A stretch of DNA of 64,000 nt from Epiperipatus broadwayi (GCA_028023455.1 JAQFVV010012405.1:9751923-9815922); one strand, 5' to 3'; shown: positions 46,641 through 60,479, counted from the first letter of the stretch. Numbers and translations are program-made. Notes: a model not told the origin generated them from the letters alone.

Positions 46641-49600
46641 AATATAATAAAATAAGTACTTAAAATAATTAAAAGTTACATTACCACCAGTAAACATAAA
46701 TAGTCTACAGTCATTGTTTGACACTAGATTTAGAAGTGGTTCAATATCAATATGCAGGATAATTATCCACTAATGACAAACTTAGGCAATAATTAAAATA
46801 TAATCACCTTCAGGCACATTCCAAAAAATGTTAAAATTGTTATACATGCTAATCATTATCAGTACTCTGGCCATATGACATAATAAGTGTATACCAACTT
46901 TAAACTAATTTACAATCTATATAAATAAAGTGCATTAAATGAAATTTAAAGGTTATGTTGATCTTTGTGCTTCCAGAGAACTATCTGTATATAGTTAAAT
47001 ATGTATATATTCCCACAGTAAAGCATTATTGCTCTAGATCTAGCTAAGGATCATGATGATTCTATGGACTATGACTGTTAACAAGAGAAAATATAAATGT
47101 ATATACTTAATCTAATTATTTTAAATAATTTTACTAGGGTTATCTATAAACTTTTAAAAAACAATGCTATGATGAAATCAAGTCTAACACACACTGCCAA
47201 TTCACAGAACAGATAGCTAGAGAAATAAAAAAACATTTACATGCAAACAAATAATTTCAGGAACTTTTTTAAAAGTAATTATTTAATAATATTAACCAAT
47301 GAATATCAAATAAGAAAAGTAAAATAGAATAAATATGACAATTCCAAGTCTAACACACATTTTATACAAAAATTATAACTGAAATAAAAAAAAAAATTTC
47401 CTTATGAAAACTGAGTTGTCACCCCATTACAATACTCAAACCTAAAAATTAACATTGTACAATAAAAGTTAAGAATAAATTAAGATTATCTGAAACTGTC
47501 TTCCCCTTCTCTTATGAAAATAGAAAGTCCCTTACATTTTAACATTTGAAAGGAAAAAATAATGTTTGGAACAAAATATCTAAAAATTCAATTATTCATT
47601 ATCACTAATTAATATTTACACTAAAAATTGAGATTTATAAATGAAGATATATAAATAAAACTTGTAAATGAAGACCTCAATTATAACTTTTTTATCATTG
47701 TTTTATTCTTTTAGTCTTCTTTTTGTTGTTACAATTTTTGGTATTTTTAAGTTAGCTATCATTCTTTTGTAGCTTCAAATATTTAATTTAAAATTATGAT
47801 AATAATTTCTAACACCAAGTTAAATTTATCCATCATGTCCATTACCTTTTTTTGTTCTTTCAAATGTTGTTTAAAATTATGTTAATTTTCAGAACAAATT
47901 AGCAAAAGCTTAATTTATGCATGATTTTTATTAAAAAGTTTTTCCATTAACTTATTTTTTCAGTTTCAAGTTTTTAGTTTAAAATAATAATGTAATTTTT
48001 AGATTAACACAGATTTTCAGATCAGGTTAGCATAAGCTGAGACAGCCATGCATTTGGATGGGCACACTAGAATTGGTTCAGATTTTCCCCTGGAGTTATC
48101 TACTTTTACATTTTATTTTAGTGAAAAAAGTTATGTGTTGGATGGGTGATATTTAGTTTTTAGCTAAAGCTTAGCACATGAATTTCTCAACTTCATTTTA
48201 AAAGTAATTTTGAAAAATAATGTGAGATCAATCTAACTTTAGAATTCAAGCTTACATTTTACTTTTCTTCTCTCAAGGAGCTGCTATTGCTGTTTTCTTC
48301 TCAAGAGATGACACTGATATTGGGCTTTTTATTCTCAACAGCTGCTGAGATGCCCACTATTATCTTCATAAAATAATATACACTTGAATTAAATTACTTG
48401 TACAAAAACAAAGCTAAAAAAATCATAATATAAGTCTTACATTATCTCATCATTTGCAACCATTCACAATTTTATAATATCATATCTGGTATGGCTTTCT
48501 TTAAACCTGACTGTCTCAATACCTGTTTTTTGTCTACTCTAATTTATTTTTCACTGACTTATTTTTCATTTCTATCCTGCTCGTGTGTATATAAACATGT
48601 TCTTCATTCACCATTATTACTATTGTTATTACTTTTAAAAACATGAGAATGTATAGAATAAAGTTTATTCAACAAACCATTTGCTCAAGAACTGTTTTCA
48701 GCTATGTGAATGACATCTGATAGAAAAAGAATGAATAATGACCTGCAATTCTGAGATAGTACAAAATTACACCATTAAACAAATTTCAGCACAAGCACCA
48801 AAAGAGCTGTTACAATTTAAACCCTATAAGTTAAATATGAAGTAATAATACAATCATCTTTAGCTAGTAAATACAAAACATTAAAATAATGCCTTGCTTC
48901 TTTTCTTTAAAATTTGGAAGCTGGGGATTATAGCAAAGGACTATGTTAACATGATAAACAAGTGAAAATATAAAAATTGTTTGCTACAGTGTTAATCTCT
49001 TGATTGTTGTCTTCATCTCTCGATGAACATGACTTTAACTTACTCTAAAACTGACAGTTTTTATGTTATTGTAGAATTTATGCTCATTTTAACTTATTGA
49101 CTGCTGAAGTGGCCATATTAAATATTTCAAAAATTATGTTAATCCACAAATTTTATCATGAATTAAATTTATATTAATCAAAAATGACATAATACATATT
49201 TTTTAAAATATAAAACCCCAAAGAATGTCATTAAGTCAAAAAAAATATAATTATTGATATTTAAAGTAATAAAAAAATAGAATAATAGTTAGTATTTCTA
49301 ATAATTATTTTCATAGTATTTTATAAATTCAAAATTATCATGCACCCAACTTAAAACTATTGTTTTGTTAGTAGGGTAGTTGGATTCATCATAAAATTTC
49401 TGAAAATTTGGTATATAATAACACTTACCTAAGGTAATCCATCACTTGAAAACTTCATAGAATAAAGGCATTAGTATTTTTCATTTTTCTCAATAGTCCT
49501 TCAAAATGCATTTTCATACAAGGGTTTGCAATGTATAAGACATCCCTAATAAGATCCCTTATAACAAGTAGTTAATATTGATCAATAATTAGTATAATTT

Positions 49601-49730
49601 GAATATTATAATAAAGAACTTCAATACAGTTTGTAATTTATTAAAAACTATTACTAAAATAGTTACTACATACAAAATAATAAAATAAAAAGTGAATGAA
49701 ATACTAAATTCATCATAGAGTTAAGCTTGA
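46641..49730. other. No gene recognised
   Basis: AT-rich, no supported gene on either strand. Confidence 0.4.
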
Positions 49731-49734
49731 TGTA

Positions 49735-49803
49735 CATATGTTTGTAGTTTATATATATATATATTGTAATGGAACGTACTTGCTATAAACTACAAACATA
49801 TTT
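49735..49803. repeat. Small inverted repeat around an AT run
   Basis: ATATGTTTGTAGTTTAT (49,737) and ATAAACTACAAACATAT (49,785) are inverted copies. Confidence 0.8.
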
Positions 49804-50248
49804 TTAAAATATAGATAGACTTATCGATATTTACAATATATATACTGACAAAACTGTTACTTTTATGTTATTTTCCATAGTATTTTTTTTATCAAATATA
49901 TATAAAAAACAATAATTAAAAATATATAATAAAATAATAATTAAAAACATAAAATACTAATTAAAAATATGCAGCTTTCAAATTTATATTGCAAGTCTAT
50001 AATCGACCTAAGTTTATGTACTGTCAAATTATTACTTTTAGCATTTTCATAATGTCATTATTATTAAAATGCAGAAAAGAAATTATAAAAAACATCTAAA
50101 TCAAGTCATTATATTTCCAAAATACATTCATTTTTGTCTCTTATCAATTAATCCAAAGACTAAGCTCACATTATAAAAAAAATTCAGTCAATCATGATCT
50201 TTCTTTTTTTTATATGTTACTTTTAATAGTAATTTTTTTATCAAAATA
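49804..50248. other. No gene recognised
   Basis: The AT-rich AATAATTAAAAATATATAAT phrases at 49,907-49,970 closely resemble those at 53,072-53,140 just right of the next element. They may be a duplicated flank or chance low complexity. Confidence 0.4.
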
Positions 50249-53070
50249 TATATATTCAACCAGATTGATATCTGATTCAAGGGTTTTACTTCAAAATTAA
50301 AAACTTTTAATTTCATTAAGTTTTTAAAGTTAAAATTTTTTTTTATTATTTAAAAAGAGTATTTGTATTAATACACATACTTGTTTGCGTTTAAAATGTT
50401 TTTTTAATTCATTCTAAAAAATTGATTTTAAAATAGTTTTCTGATACCGCTTGTTTTTATTTTTATTTATTTTTTAATCAATTTGATTAAAAACAAGCAA
50501 GCTTGTGCCAAAAATTACTATCCTATGAAGTTATGGAAGAATAAATATGAAAAAAGTGATTATACAGAAACTGAATTATTGGTTTTTATGCTGGGTTTGG
50601 GAAAAGATAAAGATGATTTAGATATAAAGATTATAGAGTTGACAAAGATTATGTTGTGGAAATGGGGTGGAGCAGAATATGGAAAAATTTAGAGTGGGGA
50701 ATGGCAAATAAAGTGGCTAACAGGTTTATCTGGGCATAATTGCTGAGATAGTCTTGACTTCGTTTAAGGAGAAGCCACAATATATATTATCACATCACAT
50801 CACATGGAAAAATGTATTTACTGTGATCAGAATGGATGATGATGATGGTCTGCACCAACTAAACTCAGGGAGAAATAAGATATCTTAAAAATTATTTAGA
50901 CAATTGAGAAACAAAAGCATCAAGACAAACATCAAACAAATTAAGTTTAAACAAATTTTAAAATTTTTATTTAAAAGCAAAATAAATTATGAAGTATAAG
51001 TTATGACACAGAAATAGGAAAAGCTCAGGCGTGCATCAGAAAGACTAAAATTCCATGCTCTGGCAGACAGACTGATCTAATAGAGCATTAGAAAGGGAGA
51101 GAACAAATTTATTTCAATTGAGAATTCACCCAACATTGGTTTTCCCATTCACATGTATGAAAACAATACATTCTTGAAATAAATCAAAGAAACCAGCACC
51201 AGTGAGCTTTTTCTGGGCCCGGAAATGCATCGGGACAAAGAACATTATATGCCAGTAGAGGCTGCATCTTATACTATGTTTAAAGTAAAGATGATTGATT
51301 TACCTCAAGAACAAATGAAAAATATGATTTAGTGAGAAAGGAAAACATATAGTTAACTGGTGATTCACCATCCAAACGATTGGCTAAAACTAATAATAAT
51401 TAAAGGTCTCAATAGGAGACAAGTAAAACATTAGAAAACCAATTATGTCTGTCCCAGCATTTAAAGAAAATTAATTACAAAGAATTATAATTAAGAAATA
51501 AATTTATGAAACAAGTTCTGAGTACAGGCTTTGATAAATTTAAAGCCACATGTAAATACAAAAATAAATCTAGAAAGCTAAACGTAAATGTTCCTAGATT
51601 TTTATAAGTTAGTTTATCGGATAGTGATTATGAGTAAAAAAAAAACATTAACTTATGGCATTAAATACTTTAGCAAAAAAAACGCCCTTCCCCAGATAAT
51701 TTACAAAAGGATAAATATTATCTTCCTGCTGATGACTTATAAAATTACAAAGACAACAATTCCAGTTCCTGATTTCAGAGACGTAAGAAAAGAAGAAATG
51801 AAATTTACACATACGGAAAACTAGGACAATAAATATGAGAGTCACCAGCCAAAAGATTTTGGTGGTTTGCAAAAGCGCAAACACAGTATTTAAAAATCAA
51901 TTATGAGATACTAAAATAATTACAGGTGAGCACTTAAAAATATATAAGGCTGCTAAAGCATTTTAAAAAAAGGTTAGGCATAAAAAAATACAAACTCACT
52001 CATCACTCTCCAATAGACAAAATTGGAATCAAACTTGGAAACTTAAAACTAAGATTCCAAAACACACAGCAAAGTACAATAAAAGAGAATAAATACAGCT
52101 AATAACTATGAGGTTAAATATTAATTTAGCATACAGGTTTATTAGATTGAGCAGAGATTTAACTACAAGAATTTACCCTGGAAAAAATAAAAGAAAATTT
52201 ACCTTATGGTAAAGCACAGTTTGCGAAGAGTACACGTTTATTTTAGTTCATTTTCAGGTCCTTTGACAGCGACAAGGTAGAGGCAGTGTCTATTTTAGAT
52301 GTTCATGGCAGGATTGAAGAAGAGTTGGCAGGCATCTTTTGAGTTAAGTTAGCAAAACATATTGTTGGTTCTAAAATGTATAGCAGTATATTTTGGCATC
52401 CTGGAGAAAGCAAAATTGTTTTAGTAACTGAAAATTTTACTTTTAAAGAAATTAAATGTCCAAACTGCTAATGGTACAAACGTTGAATGAGGTTAATCCA
52501 AAAGGAATTTAAGAAGACAAACCAAGCACTCTGACAGAGTATTTGCTTGGTCAAGCCTCTCTAGAATAGTATAGAATAGAATAATCCATGAAATTTTTGG
52601 TGTTATTTATACCTCCACTCGATTTCCCACATAAACTAGCCTTGTTGTTGATTTCTACGCCTCAGGGCAGGGGCAAATCTTAATCTCCCACTCGATCTAA
52701 TGAAGAATTTTATCCAGGGATTATTTTGAACAAAAACAACAACATAAAATTAATCCTCTGCTTTTAGAATGAGTAGAAATGATAAAAGAAAAGCAACAGG
52801 AATGTAATTAGCAAGCTTGCTTGTTTTTAATCAAATTGATTAAAAAAAAATAAAAATAAAAACAAGCAGTATCAGAAAACTATTTTAAAATCAATTTTCT
52901 ATAATGAATAAAAAAAAAACATTTTAAACACAAATGAGTATGTGTATTAATATGTGTACTCTTTTTAAATAATTAAAACCTTTTTTAATTTTAGAAACTT
53001 AACGAAATTAAAAGTTTTTAATTTTGGCAGTAAAACCATTGAATCGGATATCAATCCGGTTCAATATATG
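50249..53070. mobile_element. 2.8-kb element with about 256-bp terminal inverted repeats
   Basis: Left end 50,249-50,504 and right end 52,812-53,070 are inverted copies (for example AACCAGATTGATATCTGATT / AATCGGATATCAATCCGGTT, and AAACAAGCAAGCTTG / CAAGCTTGCTTGTTT). Divergence is moderate. The inside has no long frame; overlapping frames at 51,588-51,884 carry no known domain. It looks like a non-autonomous or eroded DNA transposon, superfamily unknown. Confidence 0.65.
50517..50806 (+). repeat. Dispersed repeat, family D, copy 2
   Basis: Same unit as 4,630-4,925, with a CACATCACATCACAT tail. It begins 12 bases inside the left inverted repeat, so it may be nested or may be part of the element. 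Confidence 0.7.
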
Positions 53071-54502
53071 TAATAATTAAAAAATATATAATAAAATAAA
53101 AATTAAAAAACATATAATAAAATAATAATTAAAAAAAATATAGAAAAATAAAAATATTTACCAAAAGGCCCTCATAATGTTTTCTTCAAAATACAATGGA
53201 AAAAGTAAAACTTTTTCCTCTTATAATTTCATGCTGAACTGTTCTCCTGTAACTAACAAAAAAATTAGAGAAAGACAAAAAAATTCAATCTACTTGATCA
53301 CAAAAATTATCATAAAATTTTTATTTTTTATTATAGAAAAATAAAAATTACCTTTTTGGAATCTGCAGACAAAGACAAAAAAGTAGTACTGCATGCATAG
53401 CTTGTGTAAATTTTCATTAATCTTAACTTCCACCTGGATGTTTATAATTTAAAATTTTTTGAGTGTTTTAAGCACTTGTAATAATGAATAAGTTAAAGCT
53501 TAAAAAGTATGGTAAGATGCTGCCCTCTCTAGAATTATTTTACAAGTAAAAAATCAATAGTATTTAAATTTAAAATTTTAACAATGGGAGGTGGACTTTC
53601 CTAGGTGATGATTGGTTGTTGCTCATATTGAACAAAAGGGAGCGCTTGTCAACAATTGTCACCACTCCAACTTTTTTGTTTTCATTTTCAAAATGAAAAT
53701 GAATATTTTAGAGTATTTTTTTACATATTATAAATTACTTTGATAAAATATGCTGAAAATAAAATTATTTTGGAAAAATAGTAAGTAAAAATTATTTACT
53801 TTTACACAAACGTAAATTGAGAAAGAAAATCAATGATGTATGCAACATTTTCTAATAGGTTACGAATGTTATTTTTAGTTCTCCACTATAAAATATTTTT
53901 ATAATTATAAATAGAAATTTATTTTTGAAAAAACTTTCATTCACTTTCATAATCTGACGAATTATTAATTTGCTTTTTACAAACAAAACTAAAATGAATA
54001 TTAAAACACAAATATATGTTTACTGCTGATTTTGTAATTGACTATTTAAAAATTTAGAGTTTTAACTCACTTGACCAATCAGGATTTTTGGCAGGACAAT
54101 GGTTAAAATAAAACACTTCATGGAGTTGTATGAAAATATTGCATCCTCAAGCCAAGGATTAAATTCTCTATCCATCACTAGTACTGAAAGTACAGTTAAA
54201 CTGCAACAGTCAAAAGATCAATTCGATCTCCAGAACTCATGCTCTGCCTTTCTGTTCCACTTTATATATGAAGTGTTTTTACATATACCTTAAAATCATT
54301 ATTTTTATAATTAATTATAATTTTATCAATAAATCATCACTCATATTTTTGTCGCATACTTCATGATAATTATTTCCACACATTTCGCATAATATAGACT
54401 TTCTTTTCAAGTATAGTTACATTTGATCTTCAAATTATGTGGTCATTTAATGTATTGGTAAACAGAATTTGATCATAATCATTGTCTAGCTGGGCCACTA
54501 TT
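53071..54502. other. No gene recognised
   Basis: AT-rich. The 64-codon frame at 54,099-54,293 begins with ATG but shows no known domain; I do not call it a gene. Confidence 0.4.
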
Positions 54503-54615
54503 TGTAATGAAATGTAAAAGTAGGAGTACACAGTCACGGTATACATGAGATGTCAATCATCACCATCACCTTGAATACTTGTCAACAAGTATAAAATTAG
54601 CACAAGAGTGAATTG
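54503..54615 (+). repeat. Dispersed repeat, family E, copy 2
   Basis: Relative of 46,533-46,640. Confidence 0.5.
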
Positions 54616-55263
54616 TTATAATATTAGTTATTAAACTGTAATATATTTCATAGTTTGTTTAATTGCTTTGTAGTATGTTTTGTGGACAAATATATGAGTG
54701 TATGTGTTAAGAGGAAGTTTGAAGTATGTTATTTTAAGTGGTAATTATCTTTAAAAAATAGTGTATTTCATTAAGTGAATAGTATTATAATATTGAATGG
54801 TTTAATTATAATTCTTTAAGAAACTTAAATAAAAATGAAAACTATTGCTTTAAATAAAATAAATAATTTTTGGCTGATAACTAAAATAAAGTTAATTATA
54901 TTTTAGTTGTAATTATTGTCTAGACATCTTAAAGTTAAATCTATTTTTGGCATCTTTATTAATAAAAGATCAACATTGTATTAATCAGTTTAAAAACTCC
55001 TTCCTAATATCAATCACTGATTGATTCAGCATGATCACATGATGATTGATTCAGCATGATCACATGATAAACATTGCTGTTTTTCTGACAAACATGCACG
55101 CATTTAAAAAGAAAAACCAAAAAATAAATTATCACTTGTTATTCAATTTACTCTAACGCTAACATTTCAACTTATTTTTTAAATAATTTTTATTTAAATA
55201 AATAATATGCTGCTAAAATGTTAAAAGTCATTTAAGCTAATTTACTTCAGACTGTGTATGCTC
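54616..55263. other. No gene; 26-bp tandem duplication at 55,017-55,068
   Basis: GATTGATTCAGCATGATCAC followed by ATGAT occurs twice in tandem. Confidence 0.6.
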
Positions 55264-55384
55264 TTACCCATGAAAGGCATCTTGGTTGTCATCTGATCCT
55301 TCGTGTCAGCTGCTAGAGGCGGGATTTCTAGCTAAATTTCTAGAAATATGCCATTTCCGCAGCTGCACCCAAGCCTTTAAGCAT

Positions 55385-55515
55385 TTCTTTCTAAAATAAA
55401 TCCTAGAAAGATTGTTAACTTGGAGTTAAGTCTTCTTTCTATGCTAAAAGGTAGACTGTTAACTCTGAGTTAAGTCTTCTATTCTACAATAAAATCTAGA
55501 AAGAATGTTAACTCG
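55385..55515 (+). repeat. Minisatellite, about 60-bp unit
   Basis: TTAACTYNGAGTTAAGTCTT and CTAGAAAGANTGTTAACT phrases recur two to three times. Confidence 0.7.
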
Positions 55516-55859
55516 GCTTAGCGGCTAACAGTGTGGCTTTTTCCGATGCTAAAAGCAGAGGAAAATGCCATAGTTGTTTGTGTCACACACTATATCGTAA
55601 TGCTGTGTTATGTATTTGATGTAACAATAGCATATGAGGGTGTGTTAATTTGATCATGTCAAAATTATTTAAATTTTTATCAGTGCCTTTTTTTTAAAGA
55701 TGAATTGATGTACTGTTACATTTTAACAATTTTAACAGTATCGTGATTGTTCCTCATAAATTTGTATTCCTCCTAAATTTTCAATTATGGTGGGTTAGCA
55801 TAATATTTTAAAGATCACGCTTTGAGTCCCGTTTTAGCGAGAAATTTTCCGAGACAAAA

Positions 55860-56205
55860 AGTATGGCAAATTCGAAAGCAGAAAATATGAAAAGATGGGA
55901 ATTGCCAGACATGGAAGCCACCAGTGCTGTAACATTTCTACAGCAGAAAAACATCCTGCTGAAAGAAAAAAAGATGTTTGTGCAGCAAATGTATGAGACT
56001 TGAGGTCCATAAAGATCTTTGGACTTTCATTTGTAAGTCTCATTCTTGCCGAAAGAATTGTGCACTTCGAAAAGGCTGCTGGTTTGAGAGATTTCAAATG
56101 CCGTTCATCAAGTCTTTACATTTGCTGCATTACCAGAGCCATGATGAGTTGACCGTGCAGCATGCCATTAATGATATTGAAATGTCTACCAGTAAATATT
56201 ATTAA
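55860..56205 (+). pseudogene. Merlin-type transposase, N-terminal zinc-ribbon part
   Basis: An ATG frame at 55,863 gives WELPDMEATSAVTFLQQK and a stop after MYET. In the next frame CSKCMRLEVHKD, then WTFICKSHSCRK, ALRKGCWFERFQM and SLHLLHYQSHDE follow. The CxxC, M-L, W-C, C and S/A-x-RKG-x-WFE pattern is that of the zinc ribbon and following segment of Merlin/IS1016 (ISXO2-like) transposases. One frameshift and loss of the DDE domain make it inactive. Confidence 0.65.
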
Positions 56206-56214
56206 CCAAATTGA

Positions 56215-57700
56215 TAAATAAAGTAACATAACATACACACACAATAATTGTTGTTAACCAAAAAATGTAAATTATTATTTAAAAATATGCAAAAACACCC
56301 CTCCCACTAATTGTTGTCAATCAAATGTAAACAAATTAAAGTAACAAAAATTATTAATTAAAAATACATAAAAAAAAAACCCCCCGTTGTTTCTTTAATT
56401 TTGTCACTTAAATTTTTAAAAACAGTATTACCATTTAAACACAACCCAAATTACTATTTAAACGTACACCAAAAAAGATCCATTCTTGTCAATAATAATG
56501 AAATTAAGAACTATTATTGTCCCATTGTCAAAAATATTATGTTTTTGGGAAACCAAAACAATAATTTGTAAACGAAAAAAAAGTCAATCGATTGTCAATC
56601 AAATGTAATAAATAAAAGTAACTTCAATTTTGATTTACCAAACATACACAAAAAACCCCCCTTTCTCCAAATAATTGTTGTCAGCAATTAAATGTAAAAT
56701 AAAAGGAAGGTAAATTAATATTTAATCATCATTCAAAAACACCCACCCCTCTCACTAATTATTGTCAGCAATCAAATGTACACCACCACTAAAAGTAACG
56801 TAAACTACTATTCTTTAAACGGTTACACCCCTTTCCCCAATAATTGTTTTCTACAATCACACATACAAAAAAACACCCTTCCCAATAATTAGTATTGGCA
56901 ATCAAATGTAAAACAACCAATCAAAGTAAGACCGTAACTTAAAACTACTACTGTTTAAACGGTTAACCCACCCCTTCACCCAATAATTGTTGTCTACAAC
57001 CGTACACACAAAAAAACACCCCTCCCAATAATTAGTGTCAATCAAATGTAAAACAATCAAAGTAAGATGGTAACTTATTATTTAAATATAACCTAAATTA
57101 CTATTTGAAACTACACTGAAAAAAACAACCTTTTGTCAATAAAAATTAAACAAACAACAACTATTATTGTTCCATTATCAAAAATATTTATTTGTAGAAA
57201 CAAAAATCATAATTTATAAATGAAAGGAAGTCATATCAGTCATCAATCAAATGTAAACCGATAAAAGTAATGGTTTTAATTTTTATTTAAACATACACAC
57301 GAAAAAACAACAACAACAACACTTCTCCCGATAATTGTTGTCGGCAATCAAATGTAAACCTATCAAAGTAATTTAAATTATTATTTAATCGTACACAAAA
57401 ACACCCCCCCCCATTAATTGTTGTCTGTAATCAAATGGAAACCTATCAAAGTAACGTCAATTATTATTTAAAGATCCATCCAAAAAAAAACCCCGTTCTC
57501 TCTTAAATTTTGGCAATCCAATTTTACAAAAGCAGTAATACTATTTAAAAAAAAAACACAATTTACTATTTGAACACACACCAAAAAAGACCTGTTCTCT
57601 CTTAAATTTTGGCAATCCAATTTTACAAAAACAGTAATACTATTTAAAAAAAACACACACAAATTACTATTTGAATGCACACCAAAAAAGACCCTCCTCT
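56215..57700 (+). repeat. Diverged tandem array, about 80-110-bp units
   Basis: Units contain ATAATTGTTGTC, CAATCAAATGTAAA, ATCAAAGTAA, TTATTATTTAAAC and ACACAAAAAMACCCC in this order, repeated a dozen or more times with much drift. The last two units (57,490-57,590 and 57,593-57,695) are nearly identical to each other. Minus-strand frames here repeat for the same reason and are not genes. Confidence 0.8.
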
Positions 57701-57943
57701 TTCAATAAAAATTAAAAAAAAACAAAACAACTATTATTATACCATCATCAAAAATATTATTTGGGAAAAATAATTCAGAAACGAAAGAAAGTAAACTTTG
57801 TAAACAAACAAACAAACAAAAAAAAAAGTCAATATTAATAGAGAATCGCTGGCCCGGGAACGTTATATTAATGTGTTTTTGATTAGAAATGACACCTCTA
57901 GCGACTGACATGAAGGATCAGATGACAACTGGCATCTTTTATT

Positions 57944-58699
57944 GGAATGTACAACAAATTATTTCTTACAGAGGAATCTCCAAAGTATGATGGAGAACTG
58001 ATGCTTATATTTGTTTTACCATTTCTATGAACTTTGAGCTAATTCTAGCTTTATTTTAGAAAACTAGTTTATTAACATTTTATTGTTCAAAGTATTAAAA
58101 GTTATAAATTATTTACAAAGGCTAATGCTTAATTTTATGAATAATATTAATATGCTAATACAAGAAAAGATTACATTCTATTAAACAATTGAATAAATAA
58201 TTAGGGTGAGCATTGCTTTTGATCTAAGGGGGGATTACAATCATAGTATTTCAGTTTGTCAGTCCAACTGGTGTTAATATTGAAGAAAACATGATTTTGA
58301 TATTTGATAATTAATATGTAAATGCATAATTTACTGCTTGATATGTAAATACATAATTTACATAATCCATTTCTGGTGCAATGCTATTCAGAGGACTTTT
58401 TTTATTTATCACATGAATATTGTTAGTGATAAACCAAGTTTCTTTAATTTTTTTGTCTTTTTGTTGCACACAACACAAACTATTTTGATGTTCCATAGAA
58501 CAAAATCATGGGCAGAATTCAACTGTTGCTCAAAAAATACTGACTTTATATTGGAATCTTGTTTTGTGTGAGAGTATATATATATTGATGTTGTGCCAGT
58601 ATATAGTGATGCTATTTGCTCACGATTTCCTATAATAAACTGCTTTGCAATTATTTTCATTGCAGCTACTTTTATTGCAGCTAATTTTGTAAAAATATT
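57944..58699. other. No gene recognised
   Basis: AT-rich. Overlapping short frames at 58,311-58,660 on both strands show no domain. Confidence 0.4.
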
Positions 58700-58984
58700 G
58701 TTGGCCTAGTCTGAAAACAATCTATCATTTGTGATGTTTATAAGCCTATTTAGATTTGGAGGAATTCTAAAGCTGACATTACATTGAACATTAGATGGTT
58801 TTGGTCATTATAATAAATCAGGCACAAAGGAAAAACATATCTACTTAGTAGCATTCTCATATTGTGGAGAGTGAGTATTTAACATAGAATAAAATTTTAT
58901 AAGAACTGTAAATAAAATGCTATGCTTATATCCTGTATTGACCAAATCTTTAATTAATATTTCAATAATGTACTTTCAACCCAC

Positions 58985-60040
58985 TTTATATTAGGATAGC
59001 GTTTGATTCCTATAGAGGAAACATCTAAATCCATACAGTTTGTGCAAGATGGGAGTGTGTGACTAAGGATGTATAGTTCCACAAACATTAAAAGGTTTTA
59101 TCATCAACTATCTCATTTTCAGATCTTTGAATATATATGGCTAAAATTTTTATACCCATATGCTCATCTCCCTGCTCTATTGTTTAAACTAAAGTTGAAA
59201 TCTACATTAAAATATTTCTTATTTAGTTAATGTTATCCTTCCATGTGAAAATTAATACTTCATCTATATATCAAATATAGAAAAAACATATTCACTGTAG
59301 AAATATATTTGGGCATAATTGTTTCTTTGTATTTATTTAATGTTAAGCTGCAGAATCTGCCCTCTTAATGGCAACTTCATAGGGCTGCTGTGCTCCATCT
59401 TGTAAAATTTGCAGTTAAATAGCATGATAATGTTACTATTAATCTACCTCAGTGCATCACCAATGAATTCATTCTGACTCTGACTAAACCCTGAATTTAT
59501 TAATACATCATGGAATATATCTATAGACCTTTGATGTGAAGCAGAGCCATGTAACTCAACTATGTCGAGGGAAGTAAATTTAGACTCTGGACTCAATCCC
59601 CACAAATCAAAGGACGATTTAATTGTAAAGCTACCAGATTCTGCCTAGTCAATAATCCATTCAAGTATTAAATTTTGATGTCTTATAAAAATAAGCACCT
59701 CCAAAATATATTAACAGCCAAAGAGGATTATTTATCTTATGATTTATTACACTTGGAAAAAATCAGGTGGAATGGCAGCAGTTGGATAAAATCTACAATA
59801 TTCAACTTTTCTGACAGCCCTATTCTGATATTTTCTCAATATAGACTTCATGAATTTATCCCTCATCCACTTCAAATTTTAAGTTTCTATTACTTTAAAT
59901 TTCTTCATCAGTTTTTTCCTCAACTTTGCAATTATATTCATCTCCAGTCAGCACAATGAAGGTGTTGCCCTGTCCTCTTTCAAACATTTAATTTGGTTAG
60001 TTTGTAAATAATTTCTAATTGTTTCTATATTCTTTATCCA
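58985..60040 (-). pseudogene. Penelope-like reverse transcriptase relic, left arm
   Basis: Minus-strand fragments: LTGDEYN, GAYFYKTSK, SFTIKSSFD, SIDIFHDVLINSGF, FNCKFYKMEHSSPM and FLYRNQTLS. The order agrees with RT blocks of Penelope-like elements (the FYK...G.PMG region precedes the catalytic YxDD box). The catalytic box in this arm is destroyed. Many stops. Confidence 0.6.
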
Positions 60041-60055
60041 CACATGCCATTTTGC

Positions 60056-60424
60056 TCACCACATTTTATTTCAAAGAGCTATCCTTATATCTAATTTCAA
60101 TATCAACTATTATCTCCATATTAGAATTTTTCCACTTACCACCAACCAATTTTGGATCAATGTTGAGCACTTATCTTATGTTTTTGGGGAGAGGATGGTT
60201 TTCCAGATTAACACACTTTTCACTAGCTTTATTATTTATATTACTCCATGATTTTTTGCTAAAAATATTCTGTTTTATTTTATGCAAAGCTTATTTGCTA
60301 TTATTTGGCATTTTTGTTTAAGCTTTCAGGGTTAGTGAAACTCTTTGTTATATACTTCATTCTATATGCTTCAGTTTTCAATACCTTCTTAACCCTTGAA
60401 TAATCATTTGAAGTAATTGTGGAA
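60056..60424 (+). other. Spacer of the large inverted repeat
   Basis: An open frame of about 100 codons (60,019-60,321) spans most of it. Its leucine- and phenylalanine-rich sequence looks like AT-rich noise rather than a gene. Confidence 0.4.
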
Positions 60425-60479
60425 TACAATTAAAAAAACACGTAGATAAAGAATTTATAAATGATTAAAAATTATTTGC

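Larger units (their letters stand above)
55272..57943 (+). mobile_element. Merlin/IS1016-like DNA transposon with an internal satellite array
   Basis: About 46 bp at 55,274-55,319 and 57,895-57,941 are inverted copies (shared core TTGTCATCTGATCCTTC and GCTAGAGG). Inside lie a minisatellite (55,385-55,515), the front of a transposase frame (55,860-56,205), and a diverged tandem array (56,215-57,700). The catalytic DDE part of the transposase is missing, so the element is non-autonomous. Confidence 0.65.

Noticed and set aside
51729-51760. CTGCTGATGACTTATAA, a possible hammerhead first box
   Set aside because: No stem II followed by GAAA.
57468-57680. Minus-strand frame with a repeated peptide
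   Set aside because: The peptide repeat comes from two tandem satellite units.
56215-57700. Tandem array as a CRISPR array
   Set aside because: Units drift throughout without identical repeats and unique spacers, and the genome is that of an animal.
60019-60321. 100-codon leucine/phenylalanine-rich frame, possibly a membrane protein
   Set aside because: It lies in the spacer of a decayed retroelement pair, and its composition is explained by T-rich sequence.
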